64,000 bases of DNA from positions 637,912 through 701,911 of the forward strand of contig ML133451.1 in NCBI GenBank assembly GCA_003864495.1. The letters are read 5' to 3'. The position numbers and the translations under genes were made by a program. Under the pieces are notes generated by a model that was not told the DNA's origin, made no database searches, and saw only the letters and a program-made list of their open reading frames with translations. The stretch is from Nemopilema nomurai. Taxonomy: Eukaryota > Cnidaria > Scyphozoa > Rhizostomeae > Rhizostomatidae. Positions 23,902-37,268 of the stretch are shown one piece after another (position 1 is the stretch's first letter; each line of letters starts with the position of its first letter).

Positions 23902-26626
23902 ATGGAGAACAATTATTCCAATTATCAAGACGAAGCTTTACACAGAAGTCAAAGATACTTCAGGTAAGCCAAGCCGAATTTTCAAGTTAAGAATATTGAG
24001 TGGAAAATAATTCACTCGCTTTGTCGACAAGACATCAACAATAAGATCTAGTAGAAATAACATCAAGAATTGTGTTTCCTTCCAGGATCGATGAACTGGA
24101 TGATTCCATCATCATTATCAGTTCAGACGAAGAAGAATTCGACGAGTCTGGCGTTGTAACAAATACGATCGAAAGATTGGAAGACTACACAACCCATGTT
24201 CTCACCAGAGGACTAAGGAGGGTCAATAGTGAAAACCAATTGGATGGAAGAGGATCACCATCCAATAGAGTTATCCAACAAGAAGTGCAATCATCTGAGC
24301 GCCAACAATCGCTCCCACAAAGAAGCTATCGCAGTATTAGCAAGCCTTCCTGCAGTCATGACGACGTTGGTGAATTGGATGAAGAAGATGGTTGCCTACA
24401 TGCGAAGCCGCTGCCAAATCAATCGACAATGTTGAAAGGAAAACTTTGCAACGGATACAGAAACGCACTGTTTGGTGCTGAATCAAGAGGCCTAAAAAGA
24501 AAGAAACATAAGACATCAACACGCAAGAAGTCGAAACATTTCAAACGAGAGCTGCCAATTCAACACGCTGACTGGCATCAAGGATATGAGAGCGACGACG
24601 ACCAATCAGGGTACGACACTGAGTGTGAAGATGACCCTGACGATCTCCAATCTGGATTCTGTCAAGATGCTATTATCAGGATACTCCGAATGGTGGACAG
24701 CTCGATCGTCTAAGCTCCTTTGCACCAGAGCAAGACAGTGATGATTCTGATTACCCTGAGTTCGACTCGGATATCGAGCTTGACGATCCAATGTTTTTCA
24801 GAGAAGATCACATTATGCCCCTACCTGACTTGACCCGATGACTGACAACGTTGAGCAAATGCAATTAATGAAAGCAGACCTCGGCAACAACAAAGTAAGT
24901 TCTGATTGTAAATTTTTACGGTTTGCTGGGGCCTAAACAATTGTTACTAGTATTTCTAAAAGTCTTTCTTCATTCTCTAATCAATTAAAGCATTTGACTG
25001 CCTACATCAATTTGTGGCATTGTCTTTAACCACTCGATTTAAGCATAAGGAAATGTTTTAAATGATCAGACTGGATAAATGGCACTGGTGAGAAGGAGTT
25101 GTAGAGTACTCTAAACATTTTCAATACCTTACTACCAGCTCATGCAAGGCAATGTCCGTTATCGTATAATACAGGTTTTAAAGCACAATAACTAATCATA
25201 TTTCGATTGCAAAGTGAGTAGGCCCACAACTGCCTTATGGATTGAATCATAGACAACCATTTCCGTCTTCTCAATGGCAGGAGCTGAGCCTGCATTTTAT
25301 GACGACGATGATGTTGATGACGAAGGATACGAGTCTGGACCAGAGGAGATGACCCACGAAGGCGAAGGAATTCGATTGTCGCCCGTACGAGACGGAACGC
25401 GCTTCGAGCTCGATAGCTTACAAGCAGTCGCATCATTCTTCAACTCCCTCCACCAACAGCAAGTCAGCCGGAGCGAATCACTCACTTTGTTCCATGGCTC
25501 TCCAAGGGATCGAGCTACAAGAGATTTTCTTTCCGATTTGCAAAGATGCATTGACATCGTCCGTGGCGATCCACCAGAAGCAAACGATGCTACGACTAAC
25601 AGCAATGAGGTGATAGTTATTGAAGATGAAGATGAAGCTGATAGAGAGAGTTTAGGAGAAGTGCAAATCGTGTCGCCTAGACCACTTGGCTTGGATGAAC
25701 CCGATGAGAGGGCGATTGATGGGGATGAAGATGACAATATTGTTGGGTTGCAAATGCCTTTAACAGCCTTCAATGATGGACTTCAAGAAGCCCAAACAAT
25801 TCCCCCTGAGTGGTATAGCAGTGTTCCAGGAAATGGACAGCCCGCTGGAAGCTCCACTGTGGAAACCTATGCTACCGATGACATGCCACCAATGCTTGAC
25901 CTCAACTTGCAAAGGATTGGAGAGCTGCATGCAACAGACAGGCCATACCTTTGTCAACGATGTCGAGGTGCAACTCATGGAGAAGAACAGACGAGTTTCC
26001 CAGCAGGTGAATCAGTTGCTGGGCTCTTCATTGACAACGGTCAAGAGGTATGTGCTCTAACCTGGGGTTTTAATACAATTGCATATATTGTTACCTTTTT
26101 CATTGTTGCTTGGAAATCAAATATAGTTTAAAAGCAATTCATTTTGAACTAACAAGTCAGTAGCGACAAAATTACGCAACGGCAAAGCAGTGGCGAGTTG
26201 GTTGAAATATGCTCGGCTAAAAGGCTTAATTTTAGATTCTTATGCTCTCAAAGGAACCTTTCTAAGGACAAAGAGTTGACAACAAATACTAATTCTGTTT
26301 GAAAAGAAGTCTGACTCCTGTTAGAAATTATTAATAGACGTTTAAATGAATACTGTCTTTCTTTACAGCTTGAATGGATCACACTAGAGACAGAACATTT
26401 GCTTCGATCGGGCATTCACGACGGGCATTCTCAGTCTTGCCCCGTTATTGGAGAGTCATTTGTGAATGAATGGAGAGACAGCTCAGTAGCAGAGGCAGCT
26501 TGGAGCAACGAAGAAGGGACAATCTTGCACAGAACAAACGAGAGTTATCACGTGGAAATAGACAGTTCCTTCTGTACCCACGGTCAATGCCAGGAAGATC
26601 TGATTGATGAAGCAGATGAAGTTTGA
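23902..26626 (+). pseudogene. Gene B, copy B: frameshifted late in exon 2
   Basis: Exons 23902-23963, 24086-24894, 25281-26047 and 26369-26626. Exon 2 loses one base near 24673 (gctATTATCAGG against gctATTTATCAGG in C), stopping at 24713, with two more losses near 24830 and 24855. The three losses add up to a whole codon, so the frame is restored by the exon 2 donor, but with a stop in between. Exons 3 and 4 are open. Confidence 0.6.
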
Positions 26627-27201
26627 TGAGATCGTGACTTCTTCAGTCAGTAAATATCGAAACTATGGTGAACAGAATGCAGTGTATGACATGTTTATTG
26701 AAAAGAACAGATACTCGTATGCGGTTAAGACTGAAACTAGGCTTCTGCATAAATACTTAGTAGCTATATGTTGCTGGAAGCTGTAAAGATGATTTCGTCC
26801 CATCACTTAATGAGATATGTATAAATGTAAAAACGGTAAATTCAATATTATATTATACATATAGCTAGTTTGTAAAAGAAATGTGAATAACGATAGTCGC
26901 TATTTGTGCAAAATCGTGTTTTCTTTCACTGGTATTCATTTCAGTTCAGATCTTAGTTTGGATTTTCTTTTATTGAGACGATCGTGTGCTGTCCAATTAG
27001 CAGCTTGTTGAGACTCAAGATTTACGCGAATTTTGATAGATCAAGTAATGGTAAAAGAATTCGTTTTAAAAACACTAATCCAAACAACACTTTCAATGAA
27101 AAGTAAATTAACTCTTACAAACATTTATTAAGTTGGCGATTGGGTCAACAGCACACATTGCTTAGTTAGAAAAAGCACTGCCTCGAGTTGCCTTCCTTTC
27201 A

Positions 27202-27624
27202 CTATCGAACAGCTCTATAGATTCTTATTGTGGTATCAAAGTCATAAATATAAAACTTGACTTTAGATATTGTAAGGATTAATATAACTTTTACAATAAC
27301 ACGGAGCTTGATGCAGGGATGGGACATAAAGTTGTGGCACACTACCATGTTCTTTCCCACCGCATTTGGAGATTCCATAACTGGCTTTGTTACTGGTGCA
27401 CCACAAGATTGGAGCTTGTTTGAGCCTCTATGATATCCAAATACGCTTGTGACTTTTGTTGACAAGTCGCACTTTGTTACCACCATTGGTTTGCAAGGAA
27501 GGGGAAGGAGGGTGTCTACCGAAACCCAGCTGGTCATTAATTTTGTCAGCTTTAGGGCCCTTTTCGTTATTTGTACACTATGAAGCGTGTCCAACAAAGG
27601 GTACTGAAAGCTCTTTTGAAACAT
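27202..27624 (-). CDS. Unidentified minus-strand ORF downstream of gene B (copy B)
   Basis: 140 codons; same frame as 11624-12043 but with the fuller middle part (CHNFMSHPCIKLRVIVK). Confidence 0.22.
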   Translation of the reverse strand: MFQKSFQYPLLDTLHSVQITKRALKLTKLMTSWVSVDTLLPLPCKPMVVTKCDLSTKVTSVFGYHRGSNKLQSCGAPVTKPVMESPNAVGKNMVVCHNFMSHPCIKLRVIVKVILILTISKVKFYIYDFDTTIRIYRAVR

Positions 27625-28659
27625 GCTATATTGAAGCGCATCATTACCTTTTGCATGTCATGACATTGCATTACTCACAATGGCAAGTCTGGATGCGACA
27701 ACATTTTTACATTTCTCAATTCGACTGCGTCAGATCATAAAGCCCAATCTCCCCGGTCTAGTGACGTCGCCAAATATAAATTTCTAGGTACCATTTCATA
27801 TTCTTTGAAAAGGCGACTGGAACAAGACGAAAAGTAGCTACGAATAACGTCTCGTCTCGTTAGTTTTGGTTCATAAGATTGGATGTTTTGGTCGAAAAAC
27901 AAGTTCGGAAACTTTTTCTACCAAAACATAATTTGATTTTTCCTCTCTCGCTTTTACTTTGTGACGCTATTGTGATCGAAATCAGGGTTTGAATGTATTT
28001 CGTGGGTTTCAAACCAAATCTTGCTATAAAGAAGCCAAATTAAGCCAAAAGGTAAACGAACCGAGAACACAAATGAAAACGAAGAAATTCTAAAAATGAG
28101 GCTAGCAGTGCACTTTCGAGAGAGAATATCAATCAAGAGATGGAAAGTGGATAACAATGTCTTCATAAATGATTTGCAGTCTAGTTAAAACACAGTTGAC
28201 TTAGAATAGGGTAAAAATTTTCATCTTTTTCTATTAGCAGCTTGTTGAGACGTGGAATCTACCAGAAACTTGAAACAAGAAGCTAGATAAGATATTTATC
28301 AAAGAACTAATTGAAGTGACGCTCATCAAATTTGAATTGCCAATTAAAGACCTTTTCTTATGTGCCAATCATTCAAACGGTGTTTGTACATTTTTCTTGT
28401 CAAAGTGTTTTCTTTCATTTCCCGCAATATTTGGCTTTACACCCAACAGTGGCCTAACCACCGTTTTCCGGCCCCTCCACGTTTTCGCCTCCCTGCAAAC
28501 TTTTCTTTGTAGGCTCTTCTAACAAAGCTTGTATCATCTCTTCTACTTACATGTCCAAATCCCTTCAACTTTCTCTATTTCACCATGTTCAGGGTATCAT
28601 CCTTTGCACCTAGGACTTGCAGATACCAACGTACAACGTACACCCTTTAGACGTGCTTT

Positions 28660-29130
28660 ACAACCACATCATTTGCAAACACTGATCGTCTTTTCGCGTC
28701 TCCTAATCTAAGCGTCCAGGTCTCTGAAGCGTACATAGCACAATCAGAGCATTCGATCCATTTGATTTTTTCATATGTCTTTTCTAGACCAGATGTTTTG
28801 TCTGGGTCTGCCAAATGCACTACTAGCAAGAGCTATTCTCCGTTTTAAGTCATCAACACATACAATAAACCGACGAGTGTGTTTTCGATGGTCACAACAC
28901 CCATAGTATTTCATACAATAGTTGAATGGTATTCACATGTTGGGTTCTTATCGCTAAAAGCATTTTCCAAAATGCATTTCTCCAGACTGGAGCCAAATAC
29001 CGATTTGAAATCTATGAAACTGAAATGCGCCGGGATAGTCCTTTCTTGGGCCTCCTTTAAAGCTGTAGCAAATATTTTCTTACCGTTCCTCTGGACAGAA
29101 ACCACTGACCTCTTCTTTCCTTTATTCTAT
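28660..29130 (-). mobile_element. Non-LTR retrotransposon reverse-transcriptase remnant (copy B)
   Basis: Same remnant as 13105-13570, with YASETWTLRLGDAKR closer to the family form and several small deletions. Copy C of the array ends before this position, so no third copy exists in the window. Confidence 0.75.
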
Positions 29131-29369
29131 CCTGCAGACCCTTTAGAAAACTACTGCAAAGCATCAATAAAATGGCTAAAGCCAGGTATTGCACAACCGA
29201 AGAAAGTCCACAATATTTCCAGCTTTGATTACCTCCGTACTTATTCGGGCTTCTCGCATTGCTTTTGTTAATTGCCGATTCAATTTTTGGAGTAATCATA
29301 AAATGTATTCATCCAGATCAATGTGAATTGCATTGAGCAATCGCGTCATTATTAAAGAAATTCTCGTCA

Positions 29370-29786
29370 TTATTGAGTGATGTGTTCTTCCAATAACTTT
29401 GTCATTTTAGCCAACTTAGCATGTTTTGTGCCATTTCTATCTTTTACCACAGATAATTGGTTGCTTGGCTCTCCTTCGAGTTCCTTATCTGTTTTGAGTA
29501 ACATATGTCTATCCCCTTTCTTACCGCAATCCTTCAAAGAGTCTCGACTTTTTTCCGGAGTGCTTGCTCTTGCTCGTTTTAAAGTTCCTCGTTCAATGCT
29601 GAGTAAAGGGCTCGGCTTTCTGCATAAATAGGGTGTTCCGACATCTTTTCTCTGCCTCTTTTCTTTTACAACACATGCCTGCTCCCCCGAGACATGCATT
29701 CTCATTTTTCCTGTTCCCCATGCCAAACGCTGTTTTGGAACATTTTTTTGTATTAGTTTCTTCAAATTTCTAATAGAAGCAGTCAA
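29370..29786 (-). CDS. Unidentified lysine-rich ORF across the B/C period join
   Basis: 139-codon counterpart of 13767-14192. Small indels give it a different N-terminus (MTASIRNLKKLIQKN) and C-terminus (KLLEEHITQ). Confidence 0.3.
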   Translation of the reverse strand: MTASIRNLKKLIQKNVPKQRLAWGTGKMRMHVSGEQACVVKEKRQRKDVGTPYLCRKPSPLLSIERGTLKRARASTPEKSRDSLKDCGKKGDRHMLLKTDKELEGEPSNQLSVVKDRNGTKHAKLAKMTKLLEEHITQ

Positions 29787-30178
29787 CTATACTTGTTCTT
29801 GCGACGCAAAGTTTTCGGGAGATTCCTCACTCAAATTGATCCAAATTGACCAAGTATATCAATGTTTATGCATGACACTTCTAGCAGATGTTCTGAGGCT
29901 TGCCTTCATCAGTTTATGATTTAACGTTCCATTAACGTTCAAATATTTTTATGGTTTCTAGTTCTTTTGAGTAGAGTGCAGAATTGCCAAAGACATTGAT
30001 TTTAGGTCTCATATTTCCCGTCCAACAATAGAAACGAAATGAACAAAAAGGAAAGTCAATAAAATATCGATTAACCTTTGTAATATAATGCTATCGCAAG
30101 CTTTTATACCCAAAAGCCTTTGTGAAACAATTTACATGTCAGGAATCAATGTTCAAATTAGTTCTCTCCTGCCTGCAG

Positions 30179-30403
30179 CTAATGAACTCCACCTGCCCGG
30201 GTAGAAATCACACTCTTTCTATCTCCTAGACCGATCGCCTGCCAAGGCTGTCGAGTACCGTCCACCTGGAGCATCTGGTTTGAGGACAGAGACCAGCCTT
30301 TGCCCAAATCACCGCTCGCAGAACACTTATAGTTTATTATTAAATTAAGTTGCAATGCCACAATTGTCAGAACACTAACAACAATTCTTCGACTTGCATG
30401 CAT
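30179..30403 (-). CDS. Small putative secreted protein, 74 aa (array copy C)
   Basis: Same 74-residue frame as 602-826, without an amino-acid change. Same caveats. Confidence 0.25.
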   Translation of the reverse strand: MHASRRIVVSVLTIVALQLNLIINYKCSASGDLGKGWSLSSNQMLQVDGTRQPWQAIGLGDRKSVISTRAGGVH

Positions 30404-31536
30404 CCATCTCCCTCTAAGGGTATAATGCCGTACATAAAAAGAGATAATTCAGCTTCAATCACTGATAACTAGATATTTTAGAGTAGATAATGAGATTGTG
30501 CAATCAGGAAAAAGTTTGGTACAAATGAAAGCCGTAAACGAAAAAAGACGTCTCACAAAGAGTGGTAGTTCCTCTTGAAGTATCTGAAACCTTTATCATC
30601 TAAAAATACAGATGATGATCTACAGTTTATGGAAAAAGGTGCAAAGGCTATGAAGCCATAGATATAACTAGAAAATGAATTAGGGATTACTTTTTGCATC
30701 TTCTGTTTCTGATAATTGACTGGATCACTCGTCTCTCCCACCTATCTTCATCATTCAAATGTTGAACAGTTCTTTAGTGTGTATTATAAAGTTTAATTTT
30801 TCAATGGTTTTTCCAGATTGGCAGCAATAACATATTCGTTGCAATTATGCATCTCTCTTTCTTTTGCTTGATTCATCGTTATGTCTTTAATTTTCATTTC
30901 TAAAACATTTATCGGCCTTACTCTCTGCATTTGGTTGGGATAAGGTCAATCGTACCTTGACCACGATTATGTGATAGTAATGCTAGAAGTGACACAACAA
31001 AAGAAGTCCAATTCCTAATTTGAAGTTATAACTATCTTAAAATCACTATGAAATTCAGAAAGATATATCTTAACACGGGGTTCTCCTAAAAAGAAGGTGA
31101 CAACAGAAACTCAAATATCACATTTTTAATTAAAATGGACACCTAATTGCAATCAGACATTTAGGCTTTTATAATCACTGCAAAGTTTTGCCAGTGCTGT
31201 GACCCTTATTTTGACCGTATAGTAATGCAGATAAAATTTAGAAAATCTCGCAATAACGAAAATACGCTACTGTTTTTTAAGCCTCCTTTTGAAGAATTTG
31301 CATAATGGCAGTGCATTGCTGCTCGGGGTCTCCTTGGAAACATGGCGGCGGAATTACGTCAAATGAATCCGTGCTTTAAATATCGAAAAAAACCGTTACG
31401 ACCTTTGTTGTGATCTTCTCAACTCGTTTGCTTCACGCAAATTTTACTTGAGACGAAAGCTTGCAAAATATTTTGAAAACAGAGTTTTTTCTGATTTTAA
31501 TCAAAGATTATCCACTCTTGAATTATAATCTTTGAA

Positions 31537-34500
31537 ATGGAGTTGATGTGGAAACTTGATTTTTCGAATGGGGAGCTCGATGTAACGGTGAGTAGTAGCG
31601 ATCTTTCGAATCCTTGATGTGAAGATGTAATTATGGAAAGGTTTTGAAGCTTTTAGGACTATTAGATTTGTGATATGCTGACATAAATTTGTATTAATTT
31701 CAGGCATTATAACGACAGTCACATAGATGATGGCATTAATTCCCAATTCTATGATGTTTACTTCCCCTGAGAGGCTGCACTGTTATTTTGAGTTCTTGTT
31801 CTTGTTAGATACCTCATAAGTAGAAATGCCACCATTTCCAGAGACTATATTCTTGCAAACTCAACCTAGGCATTGAAATATTATCTATCATATACATAAA
31901 ACAAAGCGCTTGGTGTATCATTGCGTACGAGTTAGATCGGAGGTTCAGTTGGGACGCAGATTTGTCCAGCAGGGCTACCATTTTGATGTTAAGTATTGCT
32001 CCCATGGTAACGTATCTCTTGGTAACGTACAGCCAAGGTTTAGTCTCGTTTGAGCATCGTATCTAATGTAAGCGAGTCAGAAATGAATATAATAAAAAGT
32101 CGACTTCGACACGAACAAATTATCAGTACAATGTACAAAGTACAACTTTTCATCAGTTCTAATTTATGGGAGGTCAAATGAAAGCAATCCTTATTCGTTT
32201 CCGAATTACTTGAGTCGATTCTTTTTTATCACAATCTTCAATCTTTGATGTGAAATGTGTAATCTTGTTTAACAGAATCTCCATGATCCCGAGGTGCAAA
32301 GAGAGGCCTTGCTAGCGAAGTTTGAAATACTGGTTAGCAATTTGGGTGAGATCATAATTCCTTTCGTAATTGGCATCTCCTCAATAGCAATAATTTCAAC
32401 AAATTATAGAAACAATCTATGGGTAATGGCAACAAGGAAAACTGTTACTCATTTTTGCTGCCTATTCATTGACAAGCAACTATGTTCTTCTGAATGACTA
32501 ATGATTATTTGCAGACCATCTCCTGAAAATTGCCACGGAGCTGACTGATATAGAGGACTCAAGCCAAGAGACTATTTTGAAGCTTTCAAATTCTTCCTAC
32601 AGATACTCTATGTTTAAAAAGGTAAGATATAGCGATAGTGCTTTGAGTAAAGTGATTTGATTAACCACCTTGCAAACACGACGTTAAGCAGAGAACACAG
32701 AAAAGTGCTGATCGAAAAGGAGAGGAAAGTGGTAGAGGCAGGATCACCCGCATGTTGAAGATAGTGAACAACCGAGAGAACTTAGCAACTTTACTGAAGG
32801 TAGTTGGGGCCCAGGGTAATGGGGCAAATACCCCATTGTGCAGGTGTTCCTCTGCAGGAGCACCTTAGCCTAGTGTCTTAGAGGTAGCGTCAAAAAACTA
32901 AAACATTCGTCTTTAGAATTTTTCTTCTTTGATCAACATGAATGCTAATGTTATCCTTAATACTCTACCTAAAGCACACCTTTCACAAGATTGACTACAC
33001 TGCACTGCGCCATCTCTTTATTTGGAATGTTTGTTTTTAGTTAAAAGGCTGTGCGAATGCTTGCACCAAAGATCTTCTAAACGTCTATGCCTTGGTAAGA
33101 AATTGTCATTCGATATTAAAACAACAGTTCAGCAAACGAAAACAAATTTGAGAAATTGCAATCTATGAAAAATGCCTTGTCGCTAAAGTGTCGTCTTTGA
33201 TGGTGTTGTATGATGCCATGGTTACACTCACGTTAAGCAAGCATCAAAGTATAACATTGGCAATTTGTTTATCCTAGAATTCTGATCCCCTTGACCCTAT
33301 TCTCATCTTCCCAAAATCGGTTCTCAACTCATACACTTTACTATATTACCATCTGTGTTATCTTGCAAGACGAAATATCACTCCATCTTTTGCTGTTGTG
33401 GCCTATATTGCTTTAAATTAGTGGCAAATTTCAAAGATCACTTTTGGAAATAGTTCCCAAAATGTTGTTCCGTATTTCAGATTGATGACTATATTGCATC
33501 TACTGCGGTGGAAGACATCGGAAAGATGGTGCGGGAGATTGTTCGATCGTTGGATCACATTCTATTCTCCATCGAAACTGTAGACAAGGTATGTTTAAAA
33601 TCAATCTTGATGGAGAATTAATCGTTTAAATTTCGACTGCCGGCGACCCACCGGCGTTACATCGCCGTCATAGCAAAAAGTTGAATATTGTTCAACTTTT
33701 TCTTTTATTTCAGCACCGGCGACTTGGAGAAATTATTTGGAAACGTGACTGCGGTGGATCGTTGTGTTAAGTTGTTAAGTTCCGCAAGTATGTCGCCGGT
33801 GGGTCGCCGTCACTTAGAAGTTATATGGAGACCAGGCTTTATTAACCTTTCCTTGCCTTTTAATGTAAGGGCTTTTGAAGGTATCCATTTCCAATTTGAC
33901 CCACAGGATCGAACGATTCGCACGCCCATCAGCATGGAAGTGAGACTCTTGCTCGACTTGTCGCAAGTGGATGCAAAGAAGATTTCGATGTTCTTCGAAA
34001 CGCGTACAGGGGAGCTTGCATACAATCTCAAGCTTTGCGACCTGGCTTCGAAAGAAGAGATTGATGTCACAATGTCGTATGGCTCTGGTATGTTCGATAT
34101 TGGTCCACTCAAGTTTGATCACGTGCTGTCAGTTGATCAATCTGTTCGCCGCGATGAGGAGGTTCCTTATTTGGAAGCCGGTATCAAAGGGAGAAAACGG
34201 AAGAGGGGAGAGGAGGCCCCGTCAATCGAAGAAACTACGGAAGTGGCTGGAAATCAACTGAGAAAAAAGTTGAAACCAAACTCTTCAGGTGAATGGGAGG
34301 CCCAAAGTAGTAGCCGAATCACCACAAACTTCAACTCTGAATATTGCAGCAATATGCTGTCAAGTGTTTATAGATATCCAACAAAAAGTGATATGTATTA
34401 CAATCGTATCGCTATAAAGCATCATACAAAGAGTTAAACCTCTTAGAAGCAAGTATTGCTGCAAAGATGCATTTTCACGGTCCAGGTGGCCAGGTAATGG

Positions 34501-34997
34501 AGAATGCAGGTAGTACTAGCACCAAGAGAACATCTAAGCGAGATGTCTTTGGTGCAGCCCAACAACCTGACTTCATTGAGAGTAAGAGACTGGCCTCAAG
34601 GAATCTTGGTGGACCAGGATCACCTGAGCCCAAATCTGACTCCATCTCTGAAAGCAGTGCGAGACTAAGAGAATCTTTGAAAATGATCCTCATTAAGACT
34701 AATGATGGAAGTTGGGCTGTAAAGAATGGGCCTGAATTGAATGAACAGGTAGCACATGCCCAAAATGGCGGGAGTGTGATTACTTATCATGCAATCGAAA
34801 GTCAACAGACAGGAATGCGGGAAATTAAACGCCTCGGAGTCTTAAAGAGAGTTAAGCTAGCGTGGGGCAGGGACAAATCAAATAGGAAACAGGCTAAAGC
34901 CCCCTCAAAAAGTTCGAGATTCATGCAAATAAGAAAAAGGGTCTCTAATCTTTTTGAGATGAAGGCTCGTTTGTTTAGCAGGAATAAGAGACCCTAA
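31537..34997 (+). pseudogene. Gene A, copy C: frameshifted in exon 7
   Basis: Exons 31537-31587, 32276-32345, 32515-32621, 32692-32799, 33041-33094, 33481-33588 and 33714-34997. Splice sites match copy B. One base is missing near 34426 (catACAaag against catAGCAaag), so the frame stops at 34437; the remainder stays open from 34467 to 34997. The lesion differs from that of copy A, so the two copies broke independently or carry independent assembly errors. Confidence 0.6.
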
Positions 34998-36628
34998 AAA
35001 ATCAAAGGTTTTAGAAGCCAGATGTTCATACGCGAAAACACTCACATTGCCTCGTATGAAAATGTGAGTACCAAGTCCCTATCTCCATCATCAATTCACT
35101 GTGAGTAAATGTATGCAAATTGGTTTGTTTAGTGAAATGACATTCTAAATGTAGGAGTAATGAGGACATTTAATGGACGCTGGATTGTTAAATTTTGAAA
35201 ATGTATACATTTGAGATACAAATCTTGTTTTTTGTACAAATCTTAAATAATCGTTTATATGCGAATCCAATATCGAATTATGAATGTAGTATGGTAAGCT
35301 GTTATGTTGTTCATGATGATGATGACAATGTATTCGTGACTTTCAATGTCTTCAACGCTTTTTATGTTGTTAAGCTGCAAGTAACTTTTGCCTGACAAAA
35401 TGCCACCAATTGGAAATCGAGTTTTGAATCTTTAAGTTTACGATTGAATGGTTTTGACCACAATTTAAACGTGCTTTGACATGAAATACAGGAGAGAACT
35501 ATGAAATATGGTAGAAAATTAGGAAGTATTATTGAAATATCGAGTACAGTTCTCTCGATTCCTAAACACCTGTTTCAGCATTGACCTTTAGAAAGTGTAA
35601 CTTCACTTGTTGCTATAGGTACTTTGTTTTTATAAATGATTGGTGTGATTATTGTAATCGCGTTATGGAACAGATTGTCGGGCTCTTCATGGATGTTATC
35701 GAATCCTGTCACCTAGAGTTATATGTGTGACATTGTTTTTCACTCGAAACACCACAATGAGAAATGGTATGCTGGACGCATGAGATATGCTCAGAAAAAA
35801 CAATCTTAAGGCAGGGGTGGATGCAGCGAAAATATAATAAAGGGGGCAGTTGATAACAAGGACGCTGAAAAGTGATCAGAAGTTTGTTATGAGTGTACGC
35901 TTTATATAAATATTTTCCACTTTAGCTCCTCATAAAAAGGTCATCTATTCGTGTTCTTTGAAAATTATTGCATATCAGTTGCACAAAAGCAGAACTATAT
36001 AGTCTGAATATATCTTAAGGCATCTATTTCAAGAGTTGGCGTCACAAAATTAAACATCGGAGCATTAAAAATCAAAATTAGTGACATTGGAGTACCTACC
36101 ATGGTCGGGTCCGACAGAAAAGGAAATTTTTGAAATTGGGCCTTCTAGAGTTTAGCAAAATAAATGGTGATGGGGGAGGGGGAGGGGGCGCTCTTACCTT
36201 GATCCACTACAGCTTTGAGGTGATCTACTTCTTCTGCCTTTTCAAAACTTTGATGTATAGAATTGGTGCATGCGGAGTTTATATGGAGTGCCCGATAAGT
36301 CACTTAAAAAGCTACGTTTCAAGCATATTGGCATAAAAACTAATCAATAAAATATCTTCTTCGAAAATTTGTTGGGGAGAACCTGACATCGGTGTCAACT
36401 TACTGCTTTACTAAACTTGAACGTTGGCCTGTATTTCGTAAAAATTCAACAGTTCAGACAAAACATTTTCCCTTCGAGTTAATTGTTGGTCGGTGTTACT
36501 CGATGCAACTAACACTTCACTTCATTTTCATTTAAAAATTCAACTTCATGCAAACATTCTTTAGACTAACAAAACATAATACAATATGGCAGAAACAGAA
36601 TGTGAAATAATAGAATAATACAGAAGTG

Positions 36629-36715
36629 CCTCTCCTCTTGTTTGGAATAGACTCTCATACAGCAGTGGATTCTTTTGAAACTTTTAAGAGTAGACTGAAA
36701 ACGCATCTTTTATAA
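36629..36715 (+). mobile_element. LINE ORF2 C-terminal remnant (copy C)
   Basis: Same fragment as 7048-7134; the last codons differ by one base, giving a TTA codon before the stop. Confidence 0.55.
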
Positions 36716-37268
36716 GAATATTTTATTGAGATTATATTATGAATGAAACCATCTTTTATTATTGTAAAGAAATATATGGGTTTCGAGAGAACAATTCAAA
36801 CACAGGACTCGTCAAAAAGTATCAAAACCATAGCATTAAAACTTGAAAAAGGACCCAAAGTTACTTACGGGTAGTCATGCTTCGTCAGACGAAATACGAT
36901 ACGTCTCCCGTTTTTTACGTAGCAAACGTTTTAAGAAGAGATATACTATCACTTCCTGTGAGACACTTGACCATGGTCTTTCTATTTCTAAAACATTTTG
37001 GGGTTGTGTTAAGCGCTTTCTACAAAAGGAAACTTGTCCCTTCTTCCATCGTTCTCACTAGGGCGCTGCAAACAATACTTTATAGACGAAACCATCTTTG
37101 ATTCGTTCCTTCAGTAATCCTACTCATTCTTTTCATTCAGATCTTCCTCCTCCAAAAATCTGGATCGTCGAAAATCTTGATAATCAAGTTTCTGTATATA
37201 TCCGCCGTTGGCTCGATCTACCAATAAGTGCTACCTTAAGTGGCATTTTACTGTCAAAAAACCAATTT

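Larger units (their letters stand above)
14049..29579. repeat. Tandem segmental duplication, copy B (full period)
   Basis: Full 15.5 kb period, head to tail between A and C. It contains the only uninterrupted gene A exon 7 of the array, and a gene B whose exon 2 has frame-breaking single-base losses. A minus-strand ORF (29370-29786) spans the join to copy C just as 13767-14192 spans the A/B join, so the window-derived period boundary is arbitrary. Confidence 0.95.
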